Shown here: positions 10,753 to 23,465 of the stretch, in pieces
How the letters are laid out: every line of letters begins with the position of its first letter
How positions within the stretch are numbered: the first letter of the stretch is position 1
Assembly (NCBI GenBank): GCA_023375675.1
Contig: JALQBC010000003.1
Location: 558,001-622,000 of the forward strand
From: Cytospora piceicola
Taxonomy: Eukaryota; Ascomycota; Sordariomycetes; Diaporthales; Cytosporaceae
DNA: 64,000 bases
Direction: 5' to 3'
The notes under the pieces: generated by a model
The model's input: the letters and a program-made list of their open reading frames with translations, nothing else
Databases searched by the model: none
What the model was told of the DNA's origin: nothing
Translations under genes and position numbers: made by a program

Positions 10753-11462
10753 TTACTGCTCGGTCTGGAAGTAGTTGAGGAGGATGGAGCGCTCCTGGGA
10801 CTCCTCACCCCAGTCCTTGACGACAACGCAAGAGCAGTTAACGACCTTGCGGGCGTTACCCTCACGGTCGAGGACACCTATCATCAACATATTAGTCCAA
10901 GGTTCCTCGTCAATTTATATGGATCTTGCAGATCCTCTGCGCTGGCTCAGGGGATACTCACAGAGACCGGCCCACTCGCCAAGCTGCTTGCCATCGGGGA
11001 CCTTGATCAGGGGGATCTTGTGCTCGGAGCAGAGAGCGATGACGAGCTTCTTGTAAGCCTCCTCCTCGCAGGACTCGTTCAGAACACACATGTGGGCCTC
11101 GCGCCGGTCGAGAGCCTTGCTGGCCTCACGAAGACCACGGGCAAGACCGTCGTGCATCAGCGCCAGCTTCAGCACTCCCTTCAGGGCGTCCAGAACGGAC
11201 ATCTGGCCCTTGGAGGCGGCATCAGCCGAGACTTCGACCTCTTCGGCGACTTCGGGGGTGGTGATCTCTTCTACGTCCGACTGTGGTCGAGAAAGGCGCT
11301 TGTCAGCTTTGGACTTGTCAAGGGTGTTGGTGTTGGGTCGTGTGCAACGCGATTGCAGCAATCGCAAACTGCGCCGGCGCAGAATGCGCCAAGACTACGA
11401 CTTGCGAGACGAAGTCATAGTCCCAACCGGGTGACGGGGCGAATTGAGGTCAATCTTACCAT
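10753..11462 (-). CDS. RPS12: 40S ribosomal protein eS12
   Basis: Three exons give 148 residues: the initiator ATG alone (11462-11460), 11280-10962 and 10877-10753. The protein begins [12 protein letters not shown] and contains [26 protein letters not shown], the MCVLNESC block, [19 protein letters not shown] and [14 protein letters not shown], all typical of eS12. The first coding exon ends exactly after ATG (ATG followed by GTAAGA), and the 179-bp first intron ends CACAG. A frame that runs through this intron gives a false longer N-terminus. The protein is in the beak of the 40S subunit. The gene is divergent from uS8, with about 690 bp between the two start codons, so the two ribosomal protein genes probably share regulation. 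Confidence 0.95.
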
Positions 11463-11830
11463 CTTGATGGTGGGTTGGTCAAGTGAGTGTCGAATCGATC
11501 CTCGAAGAGTGTTTGTTTGGTGAGTTGGGTGTTAGGAAATTCGACGACGTGGGGGAATTTTTGCAGACTTGTAAAATCACTAAACCAAGCTAGCAAAATC
11601 GTGCGCTTCTACAACAGAGAGAGGGTGATAAGCCGTGCACGGGCCACTAATCAAGCCGTGCCACAACGTAGGGCTCGTTCCCACAAAAACGCCGGACGCT
11701 CTTGGTCCGCCCTTTTCCTGCTGCAGCTCCACCTTCTCGCGACAAAAAAAAGTTTCTACCTCCGACCGTCCACTTCACCTCTCTCTCATCACTCCGTTGT
11801 CACACCACGCCAGACAGAACCATCAAAGAG

Positions 11831-12099
11831 GTAAGTTCGATTGATTACGGTTGCTCGCCATGACTTGAGCATTTCCAGGAATGCCCCTTCGCGAAGGCTG
11901 GGGAGAGCAATCGGGGTTGGATTACCGAATCGCATCGACGAACATACACCTTCCGAGGCGGTGATGATGGCCGATCCCCTCGATACGCTTCTCTCCCTCG
12001 ACGCTGAGCGGGCAGAACCCTTCTCTGAGATGATCAGAGGAGGGCACTCTCCACGCTCTTAGAGCCTCCGAAGGCTAACGTTACACTCTCCGTTGGCAG
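11831..12099 (+). other. Probable 5'-UTR intron of the uS8 gene
   Basis: A GTAAGT donor at 11831 and a CAG acceptor ending at 12099, with a GCTAACG branch-like site about 20 bp before the acceptor, mark a 269-bp intron upstream of the uS8 start codon. Inside it an 11-base near-inverted repeat (CCTTCCGAGGC near 11949 and GCCTCCGAAGG near 12065, one mismatch) brackets a GTGATGA that resembles box C. I could not find a matching box D at the 3' side, so no snoRNA is called here. Confidence 0.5.
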
Positions 12100-12152
12100 A
12101 TACCTCATTTCCAGATCCGATTTGAGAATCTCCTTCATACAATACCGCCAAG

Positions 12153-12825
<673 letters not shown>

Positions 12826-13699
12826 ACGAAAGTCTTGTATTAAAATTTTGTTGAGATATGGCATTGGCATGGATGGCGTTCAACGGAGGCACCAAATTGG
12901 CGAATACCCACTTGCGCCGCGGATCAGTTGTGGTCGCCGAGTACGTCTAGATACCACCAAGTGGTCTGGAAAATAGACCCTGATCATATGGTCAGGTCGA
13001 GTTGAAAATACAGACAATACAAGCCATTCTCTTCCACGTCGAAGTTCTCAGTCGTGAATTGTATAAATATCGAGTGCAGGCAAAGGCAAACAGGCAGAGA
13101 CTGGATCATTCACTGCCCACTATCCATTGACATACTCCTATTAGTTTCATTCGTCCCAAGTGCCAAATTGTCACTTCCCACTTGTATGCATGCTAAGAAC
13201 AAATCAACCGTGCTTGGTACAAGCACCAGTTGACGTCTCGGGTGATCCTGGTGAAGAGCAATAACCAACTGGCGTCTTGCCATCACCTGTCTCCGAATGT
13301 GCCCCTAGAACACATGGTTCTCGTACCCATCGCCCTGACAGAGTCAAGTGGTTTCTGACAGAAGACGCTCGGATGCCAGCAGAGTCACCCCAGCCATAAT
13401 ACGACAGGCCATTACAGCCAGCTCTCACATGCCATGCAGAGCTCTGTTGGCTGAACGGCCCTCCAAAGCCTCTGACTGAAGTCCAAACAAGGTTCTAGTA
13501 GTGGCCAATCAATTTAGGCTCCACGATCAAGAGCCGGACAACTGGACCTGCCTTCAAAAGATCATGGCCGGGACCCTAAATCTGCTACTGAAAGTTATCA
13601 CTGCCCTGCGCCTAATGATGCCGACAACTTCAAGGAGATGGCCAGCTTATGAGGAAATGCAAACCACACATTAATTGTTTCGGCTTCAAATTGTGCCAA

Positions 13700-13716
13700 C
13701 CCCCCCCCCCCCCCCC
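13700..13716. repeat. C17 homopolymer
   Basis: Seventeen uninterrupted C, soon followed by an A run. Similar intergenic tracts occur at 7538, 13804, 14574, 19657, 36360, 47059 and near 59180. Confidence 0.85.
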
Positions 13717-14573
13717 AACAAAAAAAAGCAAAACCTGACAAGAGATCCAGGGGCGGACATGTGGGATGACTTGAGCCACCTCATAGTAGCTTGACTGGCA
13801 ACTGGGGGGGGGGGAGAAAAGTTGTGTGAGGTGGGTTGTTGGATCAATGAATCCGTCACGATGTGGAGCAAAAAGATGCACCAAAATAGAAACATACAAC
13901 ACCGGGTATTCGCTGGTCGTCACCGACCCAACTACTAATCCAGCCCTCAGCGGCTTGTCTATGGGAGAGCGGACGGGATCCCGAATTTTCCGCTGGGTAT
14001 GGTCGTATGTGAGAGAAAGGCAGCGTCACGATACCTATAAAGGTGGGTTACCCTACATGGGAGTTAGGGACAACCATCGGCGAAACCGTGATGGGAGACG
14101 AAGAAGATCAAAACGTTCGACGAGCAGTGTAGGATATCGCGTACCTTGGTGGTTTTAGGAGACCACGATGCCTTATATGTGTAGGATGGGCAGTACTATA
14201 TCTCGGAGAGAGTCCATGGGCTACATTGGAAGCCAGATGTACGATCCTGATCTGTAGAAGGTATGGAAATGCTGCCGAGAAGTGCTGCTCCAAACGGACG
14301 TGGGCCGATTGCGTGACGAAAGCACTTCCGTTGAATGCACGTCGAGGAACAAGGCTCCTCCCGGCCCCTCTCCCATATATCGCTAAAGACTGTCAAGCTA
14401 TACCCATAGGACCTTTTATTGTCCATCTACATATCATCAGACCGTCACATTTCCTCACTGAACCCACTTCCGCGTCCATGTGTCCCTGGCGTAATGCAAA
14501 ACAGTCTCTTCAAGCCAGTTCGAGGTAAAGTTCACGGGCAACCAGGTCTTGACTGTGAGGATGAACGACGCCC

Positions 14574-14587
14574 GGGGGGGGGGGGGG
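14574..14587. repeat. G14 homopolymer
   Basis: Fourteen uninterrupted G in gene-free DNA. Together with the C17 and G11 tracts it makes three long C/G runs within 900 bp. Confidence 0.85.
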
Positions 14588-15310
14588 AGATGGCTGAGAA
14601 GATGGTTTTCTTGGGCGGAGGTATGGTGTAAGCCGGATCGATATATTTGCATAAAATATGAACACTCAGCTGGAGGTGGACAAGAAAGCCTAGCGTACTA
14701 TCAACGCAAATACTCTCATTCTCAACCAGTGAGCTGTTCAAGCCGATGACCGCAAAGACATCATCGTCCGAGACCGCCTCAATACCACATCCCCCGAATC
14801 ACCCGGTTTGGGGAATGGTCATGTCCAATCCTCATGCCCATGTCCTATAACGGCCTCCGTACTCTCCGATTCAAGGAGTCTGGTCCCGTGCGCATGTAGA
14901 CAGACCCCACTGCCTCATCAAGCTCTATGGACAGAGTTTGCGCTGTAACAGCAAGGGACGTTCGGGACCGCCAAGACGTCCATGGTTGACGAGCTGAGGG
15001 GGATGATGAAGGCGACAGTGAAGGCTGAATTGGGCGAGCTTGTACGCTTCAGTGTTTCGGCGTCGAGGGTGAGGAGGTCATAGCTGTGGTACAAACGGTC
15101 TTGTCGGGCGGTCAGGCGGTTTGGATTGATGCCAAAGCAAACAGACTGATCTCTGTGCGTAATTGGAGTAGACTTCGTCCTGACTGGCAGAACTGGGACA
15201 GAGCAAAGGCTCCGGCGTGAAGCTAGGTGGCTCAGGAATGGACGGACAATAGTTTAGGGCTGTTTTGCAAGTCAATGCCAGAGATCCGTGACCACTGACT
15301 GACACCAGGC

Positions 15311-15387
15311 GGTATTTGAGAAAGGGTAAACTGCTAACCTGATCTGGAATCCCCGGTTCTCACACCCTTTACCCTTTCTCAAATACC
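15311..15387 (-). repeat. Perfect 20-bp inverted repeat 3' of VMA22
   Basis: Bases 15311-15330 (starting GGTATTTGAG) are the exact reverse complement of 15368-15387, with a 37-base spacer. The repeat starts 9 bases beyond the last base of the VMA22 stop codon at 15397, so it falls in the 3' untranslated region of that gene and would form a stable stem-loop in its transcript. It may act in 3'-end formation or mRNA stability (inference). Confidence 0.8.
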
Positions 15388-15396
15388 ACAGCGGGC

Positions 15397-16080
15397 TCAT
15401 GAGGCGGCTACTTCCTCCCTGACGACCTCCTCCCGGTGCTGCCCCGACTCGTGCTCCTTGGCAGCAGCGGCCTCAGACTTTGCCCTCTTCTTCCTCGCCC
15501 TGCGCACCTGGATCTCCACGTCCTGCATGGCAGCACTCACGGATACCAGCCTCGGGATGACCTGCTCCACCACCCCGATAGCGCAGCCCTGGGTCTGCCG
15601 CAAGGCCAATGGGGTGAGAACGCCGAACCAGCGTAGGGGATCCTTCGGCCTTTGCCTCTTCACCCCCTCTCCCTTTTCCTTGACTTTGGCTTTCTCTGAG
15701 GTGGACACAGACTCGGCTGACTCCTCTGGCTCGGACGTAAACTCGGCAGGAGGATCCGATACATGGTCCGATGGAGGATCTTCCGTGGCGTCGCCGCTGC
15801 TGCTGCTGCTGCTGAGCTCATCGCGCGTCGTCACTTCGAACACGGGGACTTCGCCCTCGGGGCTGATTTTGACCCCCCTGATGGCCTGCATCCTCTCGTC
15901 GTAGAAGTCGGGCCCGTATCTCATGCCCCTCTCAGCTGAGAAGTTGGCTCGGGCCAGGTGCTGGAACATGCTGGTCTGGAGCTGGCCCAGCTCGGTGCGC
16001 AGGGTAGTGTACTCATCGAGGAGAGACAGGTAGCGCTCGAGGAGGGTGTCTATCGTATCCGTCTCCGTGGCCGTGACCAT
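15397..16080 (-). CDS. VMA22: V-ATPase assembly factor VMA22 / CCDC115
   Basis: A single exon of 227 residues. The N-terminal helix (TLLERYLSLLDEYTTLRTELGQLQTSMFQHLARANF) and the C-terminal block DPLRWFGVLTPLALRQTQGCAIGVVEQVIPRLVSVSAAM followed by a basic helix are the two conserved parts of the Vma22/CCDC115 family. Between them lies a low-complexity acidic and serine-rich linker (about residues 90-140). Vma22 is an ER protein that works with Vma12 and Vma21 in assembly of the V0 sector of the vacuolar ATPase. The start at 16080 fits the family; the next Met is far inside the first helix. The stop is followed at once by a perfect hairpin. Confidence 0.88.
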   Translation of the reverse strand: MVTATETDTIDTLLERYLSLLDEYTTLRTELGQLQTSMFQHLARANFSAERGMRYGPDFYDERMQAIRGVKISPEGEVPVFEVTTRDELSSSSSSGDATEDPPSDHVSDPPAEFTSEPEESAESVSTSEKAKVKEKGEGVKRQRPKDPLRWFGVLTPLALRQTQGCAIGVVEQVIPRLVSVSAAMQDVEIQVRRARKKRAKSEAAAAKEHESGQHREEVVREEVAAS

Positions 16081-18042
16081 GATGTCAGATGTAATCAGGA
16101 AAAGTATGAGGTGTTACTTTCGGGAGGGCTCAAGCTCAGCTTGCAGGTGGGGGAGTACACGTTTGAAGGATGAGGTAGTGCTAATGTGCAAATAAGAACA
16201 TTGGGTTGCCGCCGTGCACTAAATTCACATGCGCCGTCGGATCTTGCCGAAGGTGGGAACACGCAGTCAAACACCAGAATTCAATGTTTAAACCTTGACA
16301 TTGGGATCGAAACTGAAGCCATTTGTTGGGTTAATCAATGGCTGCAGATTCTCATGGCAAAGGCGAGATCACACGCTCTAGTATGTTTGAAAACACTCGC
16401 ATTAATTTCCAGAGGGATAGTGAACCATTTCTAGGTAGACCGGCAGAGGCAAAAATAGCAACGCTTACCAGTTTTTGTGCTACATACCTACCTAGGTAGG
16501 TATGTTGGTTTTTGATCAATTATATCTGCTAATGAGCTTATTGGCCAAGGGCTGCATCCGAACATCATATAAGTCCTCGAACAGGCCAGCATCCCTTACT
16601 GGTAAAGTATTGTGCATAACCATATATTTATCTCTTGATTTTCCCTAGGGCTTTGACTATTTCACTTTCTAATCTTCAGTTCAATATACAGATACTTAAG
16701 CCTTAAGGACGACATTATACCCTAGGGTAGCTATCCGACATAACTGGTAATATACCAGTTGACTCGATAGGTCGTCATAGTAGAATGAATGGGGAATACA
16801 AAAACCGAGGAAGCAACATCGTCGCGCTTGTAAGGCCGCTTCCAAGATTGACATTAATTACATGTCAGCGAGTACGGTCAGAGTTGGAGCTGCAGTAATA
16901 GCACTTACGAATCACACGGAATGTAGTTGCTTAAAAGAAGGGTCTGATTTCGGCTGGACGTTGAATACTAGGAAAATAGTGTGCCGCAAGAAGCAAAAGA
17001 CTTGGAGAAAGCCTAACAATTATCTGGTAAGGACTAGAAGTTCTCGAGGAAGCCACAAGGGATCAGTGCTATAAAGGAAGGCAACCCCTAGGCAAGGCAC
17101 GTTGTCCAACTTATTCGGATATTAACGGGAAGTAACACCTCACGCTGAAGTAAATTTCAGCAAATGTACCGCAACCGAACTGATTAGCTATGCTGTTTAT
17201 ATGTCGTATGCACCATATCACAAGGCAGCTCGCTGTGTACCCTAGTGCCTCTGCCTTGTAGCTTCCAACATTGATCGTCTCCCTACGTCCCCCATATCAA
17301 CCTAGGATATAACGGTAGCAGAGGTCCCGATGCAATGAAGGAACTCGATTAACCAGATGGTGTGTAAAATACAGCCAATTCAGTCTATCGTAGAGTTTCC
17401 GTTGCGTGTGTGTCTTAAAGGGAACTTAACAAATAGACCTAAAGCCTAAGGGAAGGGAAGTAAATAGGTATAACTAAAGAAAGGAAGGTACGATGCTGTA
17501 ACACAGGATGTCATAGTGTGCATTTCACAGCTGAAGTGGCTACCTACCTAGGTAGGTATATATGTACCTAGGTAGGTACCTGGCAAGCTCTTATCTGCCC
17601 ATTTACACTCTTAGAAGTCTACGGATATCAAGCCAATCTAGTACAGAGCATCTGAGTAGGACTCTACATGGACCCTTAGCCCGTAGACCCGGGTCTCAGA
17701 ACAAAAAGTATCAATAAAGGTGGTGGCTGAAATTTTACCTACTGAACAGTAACCTGCTGTGATTGTTTAATTAGTGGTGTAGGCTTTGCTTTTGGATGTA
17801 GACATATTGCAACTGATGATTGTTTATTCCCTGAGGATGCTTCAGTGGACCCAGGTGCCATCCGAATCGAATATCCCTTTTAATCTGGAAAAAGCCAGAA
17901 CTAAACTTTTATAGGGATAATACTTCTGGAAACTGGGTTGTACAAGCCAGAAAACCTCGTCAGTCCCGTCCTCAGAGAGCAGAGACCACTTTCTTACTGC
18001 TCAGTATAGAAAAGCAAAAAGAAACGAACACGAAAAAGTAAA
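16081..18042. other. AT-rich gene-free stretch with TACCTAGGTA motifs
   Basis: About 2 kb without a supported gene; open frames are short and featureless. TACCTAGGTA-type palindromes occur at about 16488-16506 and 17540-17582, the second as a longer near-palindromic block. Base composition is more AT-rich than around the genes. A relic of a mutated mobile element is possible, but I see no coding remnant or terminal repeat to support it. Confidence 0.5.
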
Positions 18043-18128
18043 TGGAGGTAAAGGGGCTTGAACCCTTGACCTTCTGCATGAACAAATGATGTTGCAAAGC
18101 AGACGCGCTACCGCTGCGCCATACCCCC
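18043..18128 (-). tRNA. tRNA-Ala(UGC) with a 14-base intron
   Basis: The minus strand folds as a cloverleaf. Acceptor GGGGGTA pairs with TACCTCC, including the G3-U70 wobble that identifies alanine tRNA. The D arm is GCGC-AGCGGTA-GCGC. The anticodon stem TCTGC/GCAGA encloses TTTGCA with anticodon TGC, then a 14-base intron after position 37. The T arm is AAGGG-TTCAAGC-CCCTT and the discriminator is A. No base pair is broken, so the gene looks functional. Confidence 0.93.
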
Positions 18129-21100
18129 AGATGTAAACATGACTTACATTATAGCCTATACCCAAGCGTTCAAGAAACTCTCGTACGAGCTGTTTTGCAT
18201 CCAGTGAGTCCATGTTTTATAAAGTGTTCGCTGCTTCCTAGGTGCAGGCTCTCGAAACTGCACCGACGACCTATAAATGATGCTAGAACTTCAATTAAGC
18301 ACGGCATGATGATTCTGTGATAATAGGGAAGAGGTGCAACGTCGAAGAGGTGGAAAGACCCAAGTTCCGGATAGCTGCCCGAACCCTTGATGGGCAATGA
18401 CTCTGCTATATATTTCCAAGACTCAGCTGGCTCCGTTCGCTTACTTATTCTACTTCTCCTTGTAGGTACCTGGCTTAATCTCCATAATAGTAGAAGTCCA
18501 AATTGTTCGCCGACATGAGCTCTCTGTAAAGGCTGTCTACCGTACCTAGGTAGGTACTGAGGTACTGTCGCGTGGTAACGGCAGTCGTCCTTTGTGCTCC
18601 TGCCCCATCTGTCGCGCATTCTCAACAAGGAGGGAAGGAGCAACCTCTTTCGCAATGATCAGGAAATAAGTCCAGGGATGAAAGATGGGAATACAAGCGT
18701 GTACTTGAGTTCGTTGAACTCCCTCCTCCTTGTCACTACCACCTAAGATGCCCAAGAAGCCCCGATGTAAGGTGCTCTGGGAGTGCATCAAGAGCCTTCT
18801 CCCTCCCTCTCCTCTCTTGGCCTCAGTCATGTTGGACTTCTGGAGGCATCATACCCAAGAAGTGTTTCTAAATGCTGCTGAGACCCCACCCCGTACGTCT
18901 TTGCCATCATAGCACTACCTAGGTACCTAGGTACGTACCTTGATCTATAATTCGGTCGTGAGGAGGTTACCAAAATGCAGGCCCATCTCACGATGTACAT
19001 ACAATAACCACACGTGCATTGCAACATACAAGATGGAGAAAAGATCTTGGACTCTCCCGTTATATAACTAGATATGTCTGACGCCCTTCCTGCCCCCGTC
19101 CTGTCTCCTGCCTCTTCATACCCGGTGTGATATTTTAGAACCTTCGAGTAAATTCCCTTTTTGTATCGATATTATTAGCCACACTGTGCTTTGCCTTCCG
19201 TCTGGGAGCATGCAGACAGATCTATTCATACTCCCAGATGGAGCTTGAGTGAGCAAGAAGGGCTATGCTGGACCTCAACCACCAAAACAGGCCTATAGGC
19301 TTTATGAATACCACAGTCCTTACCAGCCTTTTTCTTTTTACTTCTGGCGTACTACATTTCTGGCAGGATACATGACTGTAGGAATTGCACCAAGAGTGTA
19401 ATCATACGAACCTAAGCTTGAGAAGCCTGAGTCTATTTTATTGCGCCTTACAATCCTAAGTTAGGCACATGTGCTGTATGCATTGATAAGTGTTTATATC
19501 GCCGCTGTTAATTGTTATGTTTACAGAGGTCTCATAGTGATCTTCTTTCCATGGGAAGCAAATAACTGGCTCAGGAATAATGTAACTATATGACAGCAGA
19601 TGTGATTAATTTATGTAAATATACATACCAAGTAGCCTATTGAGAAGAGTGCCCGGCCCCCCCCCCCGGAGTCTAGGGCGAAAACCCGTATCGCGACCGG
19701 TGTTTTTATCTACCTTCTGTAGTTCCAGTAATCGACTGATCGACTTGTTGATAAACCCTGAGCACCATCCTTGCTGCAAGTCATTCTGCCATTCCATAGA
19801 CGTCAGGTCTTGACTGAGATCTCAAAAGTCTATTTGAACGTCATCATCATTATCCATGTACCCTCGAGTGCGCCCACGTGTTACTGTGCTTGATGACATC
19901 TGGACAGTGAGCCACTTTCAGGGTCAGGTTCGGATGTGCAAGCATTGGCTGTGAGCACAGACGATGCGGTGCCTGCTTGGATCACAGCGTGCCATCTTTC
20001 CTCCGTTCTTGTCCACCTTGTACATATCACAGCATTTGATACACAGCAGGGTGCAACCCTCCATGCGTGCTTGAACTGCCAGTCATGCCATCGAGAACGC
20101 CACCGCTGTTACTATGGGACAGATCGCGCTTCTAACCACGTGCGAAAGTGTGGACAAGCGAACCAACGAGGCGGCCGATCTGTACCATGGATTGGCGATG
20201 ATATAGGCGTGTGTTGGTTATACGACATTGCTAGGCACATCTGTCGGGGTGTGCCTGACATATAAGACTTTTCAAGAGCTGGGCGTTTGGTGTCGCAGCC
20301 CGGAGCGTTACTAATGGGAGAGTTAGATTGATTATACAGGGACTTTGGATGGCTAGTCCGGATGCTAGAAGCAAAGAGTCACCCCGGAGATCATGCGACA
20401 GGCCTTCCAAAGGCGTCGCTGGTAAAACTGTCTGCAAATTGCCTACATGCCTGTGATCTTGCCCCTGAGCTTAGAAAATCCTGATCCGAGGGCCGGATAG
20501 ATATTTTGCATTGAGCCGTGCGAGCATTGAGGCATTGGGGGGTCAGCATTATCCAAATTTCCAAATGGGCGTTCATATCCTATGAATCAGAGGATATCTT
20601 GCACTGGTGAGCGTGTATAAGTAATAATGCTCCGAGCCCACCATGTTGCTTCAGGGTTCAAGACGTTTCATCGAATCCATCTCGCTAGAGCCCCTCTGTT
20701 GGAGGCAGCTAACAATGCTGTTGGGTTGGGATTGTTGGATTGGCCCCGGGACCCCAAGCCCTTTCTTTGTCTGACACGCCCTCGACAGCAAATGCGCGGT
20801 TCGGTTCAGGATAGCCCTGGACTTGTGTGCCACCATATATAACATAGTATAATGCGACATGGGCGGAAAGAAATGGAAGGCCTAACAGGGCAGGATGAAG
20901 ACATCCCTCTGAGAAATGTTGCCTGTTGAATGTCGAGATTCCACGGTTACCAACATTGAACCACTGCCCGTCTCCTGGAGGGTGGATCTCGAGATCTTTC
21001 AACCTCTTGAAACAGACAATGCCGCTTAGATACCTGATGGTAGGTATCTGGGTAAATAGATACGTACGCATCTACTTTTATACTGTAGCAATGTACGGAC

Positions 21101-22365
21101 TGCACAAGTGCACAGTACCCGTGTAGGTAGGTAGTATCCAAGTACCAAGGTACCTCCCTAGGTGGTAGGTGCCATGTCCAGGTGGGTTGGTTGGTGACCA
21201 TGTCCAGGTGCTCTCCCGACTAGGCACATATCATTGACCGTTGGACACACCTAAGTAGTCGTCTTGAAGGAACAAGGGCTGAGGCCTCGAGTTCCAACAT
21301 CAAAAGTACAGAAGTTCCTCATTATTCTCTGCTGTCTGTCCGTCTGTCTATCTGTCAAGGCCGAGCCAAAGAATGGAAAGCAGATTACCTAGTGCTATTC
21401 AGGTCTGGGTACCCCTCCCACTGGAAAAGTGGGAGCGTTGGTTGCAGACAAGAAAAACCCTCCTGAGCTCTGGCTGCCTGGCTGCTGGGCAAGCCCGGCC
21501 TAGCGCTTAAGCTCCCCAATGGGCATAACCTCCAATTTTAGTGCCCCAAAAAGGACCAGTGCTGGAGGGACTGGCAGACTGGCTGACTGGGCGGCAGGTA
21601 CATTTGTACTGAAGTACCTACTCAGGCTATTGTAGGCTTACCAGGTAGTTGCTTGACAGTGGCCCAGTGCCCCCCAGTGTCAGCCAGGTCTGGTCCCCTT
21701 CCAAGAATTGCCTGGCCCCCAAAAATCCCGGCACCACATCACATCACTCACCACTCACTCGACCTTCACGCAACTCCCGTCGTCTCTGCTGTTCCGTCTC
21801 GTCTCCCGCCCTTCATCCACCCTTCCCAAAGTCTACGCAGCAAGAGAAGTCCACAAGGCTGAACCGCCCTCCATTTAATTGAATACCTGACTTAACGACA
21901 CGTTCTCTATGAGCTAATATCATCCCAACGGCGACCTCGCTTCCGTCGTTGTCTACCTTCTGCTTCCTTCCATCTCCCCTCTCTCCACCCATTCATTACC
22001 TTGACCGCCCACCTCTCTCTCTCCCAACCCTTGGATTCCCACTGCGGTTACCACTACAGCTACCACCATCCATCGCTGCAAAGCAAATCAAAGTCCACCG
22101 AGTCAACGATTCAACGATTCAAGCGCAGACCGAACCCAGTTCTATCTCCTTGGCCCCAGTTCTGTTCCAGTCCAGCCAAAAGCACCAGCATCAGCACCAC
22201 CACCACCACCAAACGACCGCCGAAACGTTCAACCTAAACCTTTATCAGTGACCTGGGCGACGACTACGATAAGGAGAAACCAGCTTTCTGCAGGTATTCT
22301 GCATCACCTGCCTCACAGCATAACTATTCGCTGCCCCCTCTGAGGAGCAGTCTGCGATTCGAAAG
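18129..22365. other. Long gene-poor stretch and CDC42 leader
   Basis: About 4.2 kb without a supported protein gene. Palindromic TACCTAGGTA motifs occur at about 18541-18562, 18905-18925 and in a looser cluster at 21120-21190. A C11 run lies at 19657-19667 and CTGT/CTAT-type tetranucleotide repeats near 21334-21356. From about 21,700 the sequence is pyrimidine-rich on the plus strand (many CTC, TCC and CCA units), which fits the promoter and long 5' untranslated region of CDC42. Open frames at 18170-18830, 19936-20265 and 20709-21071 show no domain. Confidence 0.5.

Positions 22366-23465
<1,100 letters not shown>

Larger units (their letters stand above)
12826..15396. other. Gene-free stretch with long C and G homopolymers
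   Basis: About 2.6 kb between uS8 and VMA22 with no frame that shows a recognisable domain. Homopolymers stand out: 17 C at 13700-13716, 11 G at 13804-13814 and 14 G at 14574-14587. The left end should hold the uS8 3' untranslated region. The right end contains the perfect hairpin at 15311-15387 listed separately. Confidence 0.6.
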
